DNA from: DATARH01 sp035309005
Lineage (GTDB): Bacteria > Pseudomonadota > Alphaproteobacteria > ATCC43930 > CGMCC-115725
DNA length: 22,959 bases
Direction of reading: 5' to 3'
Assembly (NCBI GenBank): GCA_035309005.1
Contig: DATGFP010000052.1
Location: 1-22,959, forward strand
Shown here: positions 17,019 to 22,959 of the stretch, piece after piece
Layout: each line of letters starts with the position of its first letter
How positions within the stretch are numbered: position 1 is the stretch's first letter
Notes under the pieces: model-generated
What the model saw: only the letters and a program-made list of their open reading frames with translations
Databases searched by the model: none
What the model was told of the DNA's origin: nothing
Position numbers and translations under genes: made by a program

Positions 17019-17108
17019 ATTCCGTCATCCCGGCGCAGGCCGGGGCCCATCTCTCAGCGGTCGCGCTGGTTGACGCATGGGTCCCGGCCTGCGCCGGGAT
17101 GACGGAAT
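17019..17108. repeat. Palindromic repeat element (CCCGGC subtype), 32-base arms
   Basis: Arms 17019-17050 and 17077-17108 are 32 bases each and complementary except at one position, with 26 bases between them. Each arm contains the CCCGGC-gcag-GCCGGG mini-hairpin. This is the best-preserved copy in the window. It begins 13 bases after the glycosyltransferase stop, so it would form the 3' end structure of that mRNA. No T-run follows. Confidence 0.88.
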
Positions 17109-17135
17109 GGGGGTGGATTGATCGGCCGGCGAATT

Positions 17136-17278
17136 AGAGCGTTATCCAATTGTACTTAATCGTCATTCCTGCAAAAGCGGGAAGCCAGGCCGAGTGACGG
17201 TGCGGTTGCCCCTGGACCCCCGCTTTCGCTTTCGCGGGGGTGACGAGGGGGTGTTTCGATCAAATCGGAACATGCTCT
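17136..17278. repeat. Imperfect inverted arms bracketing a repeat element
   Basis: The 24 bases at 17136-17159 (starting AGAGCGTTATCC) and the reverse complement of 17255-17278 (starting AGAGCATGTTCC) agree at 15 of 24 positions, and the palindromic element 17161-17245 sits between them. The stretch could be an older repeat into which a second element inserted, or a diverged longer element. This 17006-17344 gap (339 bp) otherwise shows no credible gene. Confidence 0.35.
17161..17245. repeat. Palindromic repeat element (CCCCGC subtype) with internal CTTTCG duplication
   Basis: The left arm is 17161-17189 (CGTCATTCCTGC... ending GAAGCCAGG) and the right arm is 17210-17245 (CCCTGGACCCCCGC... 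ending GGGGGTGACG). The arms pair imperfectly. The right arm carries a duplicated CTTTCG, lengthening its loop. The core matches the copies at 6855-6936 and 22803-22826. Confidence 0.75.
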
Positions 17279-17344
17279 CGTCGTCGACCGGAATGCCCGA
17301 GGCGACGGCCCGCTCATTCGCGGCCGGCTCGTCGCGAACAGGGC

Positions 17345-17563
17345 TCACCCGAGGATCACCGCGATGTCGCCCTCGGCGATCGCCTCGCCCTCGGCGACGC
17401 GGATCTCGACGACGATGCCGGCGCGCGGCGCCAGGAGCGGGATCTCCATCTTCATCGCTTCGAGGATCAGCAGCGCATCGTCCTCGGCGACCGTGTCGCC
17501 GACCGCCACCTCGATCTTCCACACCGAGCCGGCGATCTCGCTCCTTACCGATATCTCGGCCAT
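17345..17563 (-). CDS. Stand-alone biotinyl-domain carrier protein (BCCP-like)
   Basis: A 72-residue protein consisting only of a biotinyl/lipoyl barrel. The modification site is K38 in LEAMKMEIPLLAP; the EAMKM form is typical of biotinylation, whereas lipoyl domains more often have DK without flanking methionines. The ATG at 17563 is preferred over an upstream in-frame start because it begins the fold and has a GAGGGG site just before it. It is much shorter than AccB (~150 residues) and lacks its N-terminal linker. Such small carriers occur as acyl-CoA or urea carboxylase accessory subunits or as orphan biotinylated proteins. No biotin carboxylase or carboxyltransferase gene is adjacent. It diverges from the PHA-system gene across 81 bp. 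Confidence 0.88.
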   Translation of the reverse strand: MAEISVRSEIAGSVWKIEVAVGDTVAEDDALLILEAMKMEIPLLAPRAGIVVEIRVAEGEAIAEGDIAVILG

Positions 17564-17644
17564 ACGCCCCTCGTGTGTCCCCCCAGCCCGGGGGCGCATC
17601 AAAGCGGCGGGGAGCGCTGCCGGCAACCCCGGCGTTTACCGTGC

Positions 17645-17989
17645 ATGATCGCAGCACCCGAGCCCATCACCGTCACGATCCCGCACCGGCTCGGCCGCGA
17701 GGCGGCGAAAGCCCGCATCGATCGCGGGCTCGCTGCGATCCGCGGCGAAATCGCCCCCTATGTCCGCTCGATCGAATACCGCTGGGAGGGCTACCGGCTC
17801 GACTTTCGCATGCGCGCGATGCTGCAGAGCGTCAGCGGCCGGATCGAGGTCTACGAGGAGTTCGTCCGCATCGAGTTCGCGCTGCCGCGGCTCTTGCACC
17901 TGCTGGCGACGACGATCCGCGGCCGCATCGAACGCAGCGGCGCGCGGCTTCTCGAAGGGCCGGACCGGGAACAACCTAAAATACCATAA
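17645..17989 (+). CDS. Polyhydroxyalkanoic acid system family protein
   Basis: A 114-residue protein matching the small family found with polyhydroxyalkanoate (PHA) granule genes: ITVTIPHRLGREAAKARID at the start, RWEGYRLDFRMRAMLQSVSGRI in the middle, and LPRLLHLLATTIRGRIERSGARLLE at the end. The fold is predicted alpha/beta and soluble, possibly granule-associated; no enzymatic activity is known. The ATG at 17645 places the conserved VTIPH near the N-terminus; no strong ribosome site is visible. No phaC or phasin gene is present nearby, so the PHA link rests on family membership only. Confidence 0.82.
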   Translation: MIAAPEPITVTIPHRLGREAAKARIDRGLAAIRGEIAPYVRSIEYRWEGYRLDFRMRAMLQSVSGRIEVYEEFVRIEFALPRLLHLLATTIRGRIERSGARLLEGPDREQPKIP

Positions 17990-18111
17990 AAATAATGTCC
18001 TCCCGTACACATTGTATTTGAATTACCCGCCACTCGCGATTTATCCTGCGTCAGGGGCTACAACATATATTATTGGTTGTAGGGCTCCCTCGGTGCGGGA
18101 GGTTCAAGGGC
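17990..18111 (+). promoter_or_regulatory. AT-rich leader with an inverted repeat before the unknown gene
   Basis: This 122-bp stretch is strikingly AT-rich for the window. It contains a perfect 7-base inverted repeat, CTACAAC (18058-18064) and GTTGTAG (18076-18082), around an 11-base A/T-rich spacer that includes -10-like sequences (TATATT, TATTAT). It ends with a GGGAGG ribosome site at 18097-18102. A promoter with an operator is plausible, but I see no good -35 box at the right distance. Confidence 0.4.
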
Positions 18112-18591
18112 ATGCAGACGGAAAATCGCGGCGCCGCGCCCGACGAGGCTGAGGTGCCGCGCGCCGCGCCGCGGCGTTTGCGCCAGATTGTCCGAACCCT
18201 GTCCGATCCCATCGTTCAGCGCGAGCTGGCGGCCCACTCGCCGCGGCTGGCTGAGCGCGCGGCGGCGATCGCGGCCGGGGAGTGCGGCGATCCGGCGGTC
18301 GCGCGGCTCAACATCGAATTCTATCGCTCGCTCCTCGCCGGCGATATCGCCGAGGGCGAGCGGGGCGCCATCGCGGGCTTGCTGCGGCAGGCCGAACAGG
18401 CGCTCGACGGGCAGCACGCGATGCGGGAATTGGCGCGCTGGTGTCGCGCCTTTGCCGAGCGGGCGGCGAGCCCGGCGCTGTGGGAAGCCCGGCTGCGCAC
18501 GGCCGACGATCTCGACGCCGAAGCCGACCGCATCGAGCGCCACCGCGTCCAGGTTTTCGGCGACCGGCGGAACCCCGGCGATGGGTGCTGA
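18112..18591 (+). CDS. Unrecognised helical protein, 159 residues
   Basis: I do not recognise this family. The protein is Ala/Arg/Glu-rich and predicted mostly helical, with no signal peptide and no membrane segment. Notable stretches are RRLRQIVRTLSDPIVQREL (~19-37), RLNIEFYRSLLAGDIAEGER (~64-83), and WCRAFAERAASPALWEARLRTADDLDAEADRIERH (~109-143, landmark only). Two conserved-looking cysteines are at GECGD and RWCRAF. The ATG at 18112 follows GGGAGG (18097-18102) at a good distance. Coding is supported by third-position GC bias and the ribosome site. It converges on the methyltransferase gene with 25 bp between them. The function is unknown. Confidence 0.7.
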   Translation: MQTENRGAAPDEAEVPRAAPRRLRQIVRTLSDPIVQRELAAHSPRLAERAAAIAAGECGDPAVARLNIEFYRSLLAGDIAEGERGAIAGLLRQAEQALDGQHAMRELARWCRAFAERAASPALWEARLRTADDLDAEADRIERHRVQVFGDRRNPGDGC

Positions 18592-18621
18592 GTCGGCGCC
18601 GGCATCCGCTGTCGCCTCAGC
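18587..18621. terminator. Possible hairpin spanning both stop codons of convergent genes
   Basis: GCTGA-(GTC)-GGCG at 18587-18598 can pair with CGCC-TCAGC at 18613-18621, with a 3-base bulge. The stem includes the stop codons of both convergent genes (18589-18591 plus, 18617-18619 minus). There is no T-run on either side, so a classical intrinsic terminator is not supported. Confidence 0.25.
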
Positions 18622-19516
18622 GCCGTGGCCGCACCGCGTCGGCCAGGCGGGCGGTCGCGCTGCCGCGGGGCAGCGGCTGCGGCTGGGCCGGGTGCGGCGC
18701 CCAGCCGCACAGAAAGACGATCTCGAACGTCGCCGGAATGCGCCCCTGGGCGTCGCCGAAGCGCTCCCGGTAAATCGCCGCGGCGCGGGCCAAGGTCGCG
18801 CGGCGCAGCCCGCCGCGGCGGCGCGCGGCCAGCGCGTTGGTTTCGCCCATGCCGCGCAGATCGCGCAGCAACGCCAGGAGGTCCGGATAGCTGACGGTGA
18901 TCGCCTCGCTGTCGGCGACCGGCAGCGCAAAGCCGGCGCGCTGCAAGAGCGCGGCGCCGTCGCCGAGCCCGACCGAGGGCGAAACCCGCGGGCTGACGCC
19001 ACCCTCCTCGGCCAATTCCGCCTCGAAGAAGGCGGTGCGCAGTTCAATCAGGGTGGCGCCGCCGAGCAGCGCCGCCAGCAGCAGCCCGTCGGGTTTGAGG
19101 GCGCGGCGCAATTGCGCGAGCGCGCCGGGCAAATCGCTCGTCCAATGCAGCACCAGCGTGCTGGCGATCAGATCGAAGCTGGCGGCGCCGAACGGCAAGA
19201 GCTCGGGGTCGGCGGCGACGCGCAGCCCCGCCGCGCCGCGGAGGAAGCCCGCCCCCGGCTCGGCCGCGACGACGCCGCGGCTGCCCGGCCGCGCCGCCAG
19301 CGCCCGGGCAAGCGGCCCGCGGCGGGCGCCGAGATCGAGCGCCAGCGCAAATTCCCGGCGGATCAGATCGAGCCGGTCGATCAGCCGCTCGGCCACCTCG
19401 TCGTGCAGAAAATCCACCGCGCCGCCCGTCATACGCCCCAGGCGCGCCGCCCGGTCGCGATGCGCGCGCCAGGCGCGGCGGTCAAAGAGGCCGACGGTGG
19501 TTTGCTCGGCCGGCAT
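18617..19516 (-). CDS. SAM-dependent methyltransferase, NDUFAF5/BioC-like
   Basis: A 299-residue class I methyltransferase. Landmarks: LFDRRAWRAHRDRAA (10-24), FLHDEVAERLIDRLD, SAM-binding motif I ALALDLGARRGPLARAL (57-73), the LPFGAASFDLIASTLVLHW segment (107-125), LKPDGLLLAALLGG (140-153), LRDLRGMGETNAL, and a C-terminal IYRERFGDAQGRIPATFEI. This pattern fits the alphaproteobacterial relatives of mitochondrial NDUFAF5, an arginine hydroxylase/complex I assembly factor, which are also similar to BioC malonyl-ACP methyltransferases; the exact activity is unproven. Motif I reads DLGARRG rather than the usual DLGCGTG. The ATG shares its A with the stop of the upstream GFA gene (TGATG), indicating coupling. 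Confidence 0.85.
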   Translation of the reverse strand: MPAEQTTVGLFDRRAWRAHRDRAARLGRMTGGAVDFLHDEVAERLIDRLDLIRREFALALDLGARRGPLARALAARPGSRGVVAAEPGAGFLRGAAGLRVAADPELLPFGAASFDLIASTLVLHWTSDLPGALAQLRRALKPDGLLLAALLGGATLIELRTAFFEAELAEEGGVSPRVSPSVGLGDGAALLQRAGFALPVADSEAITVSYPDLLALLRDLRGMGETNALAARRRGGLRRATLARAAAIYRERFGDAQGRIPATFEIVFLCGWAPHPAQPQPLPRGSATARLADAVRPRR

Positions 19517-20001
19517 CAGCGATGCGGCGTCCAGCCTTCCGGCGTATCGTGGTCGGGGTGCTGATGATTGGCGAAGCGGCGCTGGCGGTCCGGCGCCATC
19601 GCTTCCGCCGTCGTCTCGAACGGCAGCGAAGCGATCCGATCAAGCCAAGAAACCCGGCCCTCGATGCCGTATTGCCGGACCGGCGGCACCCTTTCGGGAG
19701 CGTCGAGGCTCCCGAGCGTCACTGAGATCGTCTCGGCATCGTCGTAGCGGAAGGTCAATGGGGTGCCGCAACGGGCGCAAAAATCGCGATGCGCCACCGA
19801 GGAACTGGCAAAGCTGGCCGGCGTCCCGCGGGTCCAGGCGAAATCGCGGCGCCGCACCGGCGCCGACGCCGCGAACGGGCCGCCCACCGCCTTCTGGCAC
19901 ATGCGGCAGTGGCACAGATGAACCCGCTCCGGCGGGCCGGTGATCGCATAGCGCACCGCGCCGCACTGGCAGCCCCCGGTCAGCCCGATCGCATCCGCCA
20001 T
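19516..20001 (-). CDS. GFA-family (CENP-V/GFA) zinc protein
   Basis: A 161-residue protein of the glutathione-dependent formaldehyde-activating family. The zinc ligands are visible as GGCQCGAVRY (~10-19), HLCHCRMCQKAVGG (~28-41) and FCARCGTPLTF (~75-85). Family members are small cytoplasmic zinc proteins; true formaldehyde activation has been shown for very few of them, so the substrate is open. The ATG at 20001, 9 codons before the first cysteine motif and preceded by GGGGAT, is preferred; a TTG at 20037 would add 12 residues. The stop overlaps the methyltransferase start by one base. Upstream, 117 bp separates it from the cyclase gene on the same strand. Confidence 0.88.
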   Translation of the reverse strand: MADAIGLTGGCQCGAVRYAITGPPERVHLCHCRMCQKAVGGPFAASAPVRRRDFAWTRGTPASFASSSVAHRDFCARCGTPLTFRYDDAETISVTLGSLDAPERVPPVRQYGIEGRVSWLDRIASLPFETTAEAMAPDRQRRFANHQHPDHDTPEGWTPHR

Positions 20002-20118
20002 GCCGCCATCCCCGTGCCAGGAGCAATCGTCACTCAATATGGCATGGCTCCAGCGCTTGTCGCCCTATGTGCCGCGGCGACGCGGCTGCGGGGATGTCTT
20101 ATCGCCGGGACACTCCGG

Positions 20119-21897
20119 TCATTCGGCCATCGCCAGCCGCAATCCCTCGATCCGCAGCGCGTGATCCTCCGGGCGTAGCCAGGGGAACCTTTCCTGTTGC
20201 AAAAGCCGCGGAGTCTGCTCCGGAAACAGCGCTTGGGCGTGGTCCAAGACCTCGCGCGCTTCGCCGATTCGCCCGCGATGGGCCAGCGCTGCGGCCAGCG
20301 CACCGTAGGCCAAGATATATGCCGGACGCAGGCGAATGACTTCGCGCCAGGTTGCTGCGGCGGCGTCAAAATCATGGGCGAACAGCTGTATCGCCGCAAC
20401 CCACCCCATCCAAAGCCACGTTAGCGGGTCGTGCGGGCTGGCGCGCATCGCCTGCCGCAGTCGCTCGAGCGCTTCCTCGCGATAGCCGCCAAACCCCAGC
20501 ACGCAACCCAACATGCTGATCACGAAGGCGCTGTTGGGATTGAGCGCGAATGCTATTCGCGCTTCGGCGATCGCCGCCTCCCAATCGCTGCCCCACATCA
20601 GCATATGCGCAAGGACGGCATGGCCCATCGCGTCCTTATCGTCGAGCGCGACGGCCTGGCTGGCCTCGGCACGGGCCGGTCCCTGCACCTCCAGCAAGGA
20701 CCGCGTCGAGTAGTGCCAGACATCCCATTGCAGGGCCAATGCGTAGCCGTAATGGGCCGGTGCAAAGTGCGGATCGATCGCCGCGGCTTGCCGGAAAAAG
20801 GCCTGGGCGGCCCGGTTCTCCTCCGCCCCAAATTTGTTGAAATGCCACATGCCGCGCTGATAGGCCTCCCAGGCGTCCAGACTCTCCGGCGGCTTCCGCA
20901 AGGCCCGCTGCTGCTCGGCCTCCGCGAGCGCCGGCTCGATGACCCCGGAAACGGCCGCGGTGATCTCGTCCTGCACCGCGAAGATGTCGCTGAGGTCGCG
21001 GTCATAGCGCTCGGCCCAGACATGCGCGCCCGAGATTGCGTCGATCAGCTGCGCCGTGGTGCGGACTCGACTGCCGCCCTTCCTGACCGAGCCTTCCAGC
21101 ACGTAGCGGACGCCCAGTTCGCGGCCGACCCGCTTTATGTCGATCGCCTGGCCCTTGTAGGTGAAGCTCGAATTGCGGGCGATGACGAAGAGCCAGCGGA
21201 TGCGCGAGAGGGCGGTGATGATCTCCTCGACCATGCCGTCGGCGAAATATTCCTGCTCCGGGTCGCCCGACATGTTCTGAAACGGCAGCACCGCGATCGA
21301 CGGCTTGTCGGGCAGGGCGAGCACGGTCTGGCTCTCAGCCGGCAAAACGGTTGGACCTCTCTCCGCGGTAGCGAGCCGAACGCCGTAAACCCGGACAGGA
21401 TGTGCGATGTTTTTCAGCGCCTGCTCGCCGAGATCGTCGAAAGCGAGGTCGAGCCGGGCCCCGATATGGTCGCGGACCGTGCCCGATACACAGACGCCAC
21501 CCGGTTCGGCCGCAGCCTCCAAGCGGGCGGCGACGTTCACCCCATCGCCGTGAATATCGCCGTCCTCGACAATGATGTCGCCGAGGTTGACGCCGACCCG
21601 GAAGACGATCCGCTGTTCTTCCGGGGTTGCGGCGTTGCGCTCGGCCATGCCCCGCTGGACCGCGACGGCGCAGGCGACCGCCTCGACGACACTCGGAAAC
21701 TCTATGAGGATGCCATCACCGGTCGTCTTGACGACGCGGCCCTTGTGCTCGGCGACCGTCGGGTCGATCAGTTCGCGGCGATGGGTTCGCAGCCGCGCCA
21801 GCGTGCCGGCCTCATCCTGGCCCATCAGCCGCGAATAGCCGGCGACATCGGCGGCGAGAATGGCCGCCAGCCGGCGCTCGACCCGCTCTGCGCTCAA
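20119..21897 (-). CDS. Class III adenylate/guanylate cyclase with TolB-like domain and TPR repeats
   Basis: A 592-residue protein. Residues ~9-175 are a class III cyclase catalytic domain: metal-binding D17 in AILAADVAGYSRLMG and D61 in KTTGDGILIEF, plus N121 and R125 in HGDGVNVAARLEA. Both metal aspartates are present, so it may make cAMP or cGMP. Residues ~197-335 form a TolB-like N-terminal domain (PSIAVLPFQNMSGDPEQEYFADGMVEEIITALSR). Residues ~340-592 are TPR repeats. There is no signal peptide or membrane segment. This architecture is expanded in rhizobia and related bacteria. The start is a TTG at 21897 with AAGGAG 7 bases before it. Base composition looks slightly less GC-rich than the neighbours. 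Guanylate specificity cannot be excluded. Confidence 0.93.
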   Translation of the reverse strand: MSAERVERRLAAILAADVAGYSRLMGQDEAGTLARLRTHRRELIDPTVAEHKGRVVKTTGDGILIEFPSVVEAVACAVAVQRGMAERNAATPEEQRIVFRVGVNLGDIIVEDGDIHGDGVNVAARLEAAAEPGGVCVSGTVRDHIGARLDLAFDDLGEQALKNIAHPVRVYGVRLATAERGPTVLPAESQTVLALPDKPSIAVLPFQNMSGDPEQEYFADGMVEEIITALSRIRWLFVIARNSSFTYKGQAIDIKRVGRELGVRYVLEGSVRKGGSRVRTTAQLIDAISGAHVWAERYDRDLSDIFAVQDEITAAVSGVIEPALAEAEQQRALRKPPESLDAWEAYQRGMWHFNKFGAEENRAAQAFFRQAAAIDPHFAPAHYGYALALQWDVWHYSTRSLLEVQGPARAEASQAVALDDKDAMGHAVLAHMLMWGSDWEAAIAEARIAFALNPNSAFVISMLGCVLGFGGYREEALERLRQAMRASPHDPLTWLWMGWVAAIQLFAHDFDAAAATWREVIRLRPAYILAYGALAAALAHRGRIGEAREVLDHAQALFPEQTPRLLQQERFPWLRPEDHALRIEGLRLAMAE

Positions 21898-21904
21898 AAA
21901 TGTT

Positions 21905-21910
21905 CTCCTT
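21905..21910 (-). promoter_or_regulatory. Ribosome binding site that fixes the cyclase TTG start
   Basis: On the minus strand AAGGAG is followed after 7 bases (AACATTT) by TTG, then by the conserved N-terminal region of the cyclase. This strong site is the reason for choosing the rare TTG start; no in-frame ATG offers a better alternative. Confidence 0.7.
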
Positions 21911-21998
21911 CGCGCGCGGCGCCAGTCTGCGCCGGCGACTGTCGCCGTTCAACAAGCTGTCGCGCCAATTGCCGGTTGACGCCCGAGACGGCCGGCAG

Positions 21999-22766
21999 AT
22001 GATGCGTGCGAAGATGAATTTCGTCGCTGCGACCATTCCACGGTTACGCCGCTTCGGGCGTGCCGTCGTCGACGGCGTCTTGCCGCCGCGCTGTCTTGCC
22101 TGCGGCGCGACGGTCGGCGATCCCGACGCGCTGTGCGGCAAATGCTGGACCGCGCTGAGCTTTTTCGCGCCGCCGTGGTGCGCGGTGTGCGGCCTGCCGT
22201 TCCCGCATCCGATCGCCGAGGGCGCGGTCTGCGCCGACTGTGCCCGCGAGCGGGCGAGCTGGGACCGGGCGCGCGCGGTGCTGCGCTACGATAAATACAG
22301 TCGGCCCCTGGTGCTCGGCCTCAAATACGATCGCACGCACCTGGCGCGGGCGCTCGGCGGCTGGATGCGCCGCGCCGGCGGCGAGATGCTGGAGGGGGTC
22401 GACCTCTTGGTGCCGGTGCCGCTGCATTGGACGCGGCTCTTCGCGCGGCGCTACAACCAGGCGGGCCTGCTGGCGCATGCGATCCACGCCGCGGGCGGGC
22501 CGCCGGTGGCGCCGGACTGGCTGGTGCGGCGCCGGCGGACGCCGTCGCAGGGCAGGCTCGGACCCGGCGCGCGGGCGCGCAACGTGCGCGGCGCCTTCGC
22601 GCTGCGCCAGGGGCGCGAGGTTGCGGGGCGGCGGCTCGTCATCGTCGACGACGTGCTGACAACCGGCGCGACCGTCGAGGAATGCGCCCGCGTGCTGCGC
22701 CGCGAGGGCGCCGCGTTCGTCGGCATCCTGACCCTCGCGCGCGCCCTGCGCGCCGGCACCCCTTAG
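21999..22766 (+). CDS. comF: ComF family protein (phosphoribosyltransferase-like)
   Basis: About 255 residues, the usual ComF length. An N-terminal zinc-finger region (LPPRCLACG, LCGKCW, WCAVCGLPF, VCADCARE) is followed by a PRTase fold: YDKYSRPLVLGLKYDRTHLAR, the LVPVPLHWTRLFARRYNQA segment, and the PRPP-loop motif IVDDVLTTGATVEECAR. In naturally competent bacteria ComF acts in uptake or processing of transforming DNA in the cytoplasm; in other bacteria its role is unclear. The frame is open from an ATG at 21900, but the ATGs at 21999, 22002 and 22014 fit the family better; none has a strong ribosome site, so the start is uncertain. It diverges from the cyclase gene. Confidence 0.9.
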   Translation: MMRAKMNFVAATIPRLRRFGRAVVDGVLPPRCLACGATVGDPDALCGKCWTALSFFAPPWCAVCGLPFPHPIAEGAVCADCARERASWDRARAVLRYDKYSRPLVLGLKYDRTHLARALGGWMRRAGGEMLEGVDLLVPVPLHWTRLFARRYNQAGLLAHAIHAAGGPPVAPDWLVRRRRTPSQGRLGPGARARNVRGAFALRQGREVAGRRLVIVDDVLTTGATVEECARVLRREGAAFVGILTLARALRAGTP

Positions 22767-22802
22767 CGGGCCGGCTCAAACAGATGACGCCGCCTCTTCC
22801 TT

Positions 22803-22826
22803 CGTCACCCCCGCGAAAGCGGGACC
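22803..22826. repeat. Half copy of the palindromic repeat (CCCCGC subtype)
   Basis: CGTCACCCCCGCGAAAGCGG followed by GACC matches the left arm of the copy at 6855-6936. The complementary right arm is missing, so this is a single unit 36 bases after the comF stop. From 22827 to the window end I see no credible complete gene. Confidence 0.65.
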
Positions 22827-22840
22827 TTTGCATAAGGGTT

Positions 22841-22959
22841 TCACCGGGTAGAAGAGGCCTGTCGGGGTCGGTGTTTGGGCAGCAGGAGGCTGTCGGATTG
22901 CGATTTGGGGGTGATCGGGACGGAGTTTTTCTGCTCAGGCAGGGCGCAAGCGGTCGGTA
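22841..22959 (-). other. Short open minus-strand frame running off the window end
   Basis: A frame with stop TGA at 22843-22841 stays open to the window edge (about 38 codons: ...PEQKNSVPITPKSQSD...). It could be the 3' end of a minus-strand gene beyond the window. It is too short to judge coding potential and shows no recognisable motif. Confidence 0.15.

Noticed and set aside
17345..17563. Lipoyl domain of a dehydrogenase E2 or AccB
   Set aside because: The EAMKM motif favours biotin, and the 72-residue length lacks the AccB N-terminal region and any E2 catalytic domain.
21900..21998. The first 33 codons of the open comF frame as part of the protein
   Set aside because: They precede the family's usual N-terminus, lack a ribosome site and overlap the cyclase leader; kept only as an alternative start.
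20431..22002. A 523-codon plus-strand open frame opposite the cyclase gene
   Set aside because: The minus-strand cyclase has complete catalytic motifs; the opposite frame has no recognisable domain and no ribosome site.

Overview
This is a GC-rich window (roughly 70% by eye, third codon positions mostly G or C) of chromosomal bacterial DNA. Several features suggest an alphaproteobacterium of the Rhodospirillales/Rhizobiales sort: the UgpBAEC transporter, an NDUFAF5-like methyltransferase near comF, a polyhydroxyalkanoate-system protein, and dispersed short palindromic repeats of the GTCATCCCGG...CCGGGATGAC type. I see no rRNA, tRNA, CRISPR array, prophage or intact insertion sequence. Genes are densely packed and often overlap by 1-4 bases.

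Layout. (1) 1-2664, plus strand: the 3' part of an IlvD/Edd-family (sugar-acid type) dehydratase, then a TfdA/TauD-type 2-oxoglutarate dioxygenase overlapping a DUF924 gene. (2) 2833-8390, minus strand: a glycerol-3-phosphate ABC importer read in the order ugpB, ugpA, ugpE, GNAT acetyltransferase, vapB, vapC, ugpC. A Phd/VapC toxin-antitoxin pair with its own promoter and palindromic operator lies inside the operon, directly before ugpC. Two palindromic repeats separate ugpB from ugpA. (3) 8517-10594: a YgjP/SprT-like metallopeptidase convergent with an AmpG-like muropeptide permease. (4) 10700-17005, plus strand: a cupin protein, nagA, and a 1523-residue glycosyltransferase carrying N-terminal repeats, four beta-sandwich-like modules, a degenerate GT2 domain, an intact GT2 domain and a GT9 (heptosyltransferase-type) domain. 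(5) 17006-18591: a repeat-rich intergenic stretch, a 72-residue stand-alone biotinyl carrier, a divergent PHA-system protein, an AT-rich leader and an unrecognised 159-residue protein. (6) 18617-22766: minus-strand methyltransferase, GFA-family protein and adenylate cyclase-TolB-TPR protein, then plus-strand comF.

How the genes may work together. The ugp cluster imports glycerol-3-phosphate or its diesters. AmpG and NagA are both peptidoglycan/amino-sugar recycling functions, and the amino-sugar phosphate released could feed surface-glycan synthesis, to which the giant glycosyltransferase presumably contributes; this link is inference from adjacency. The most unusual objects are the multi-module glycosyltransferase, the toxin-antitoxin module nested in the ugp operon, and the repeats placed at operon junctions and gene ends.
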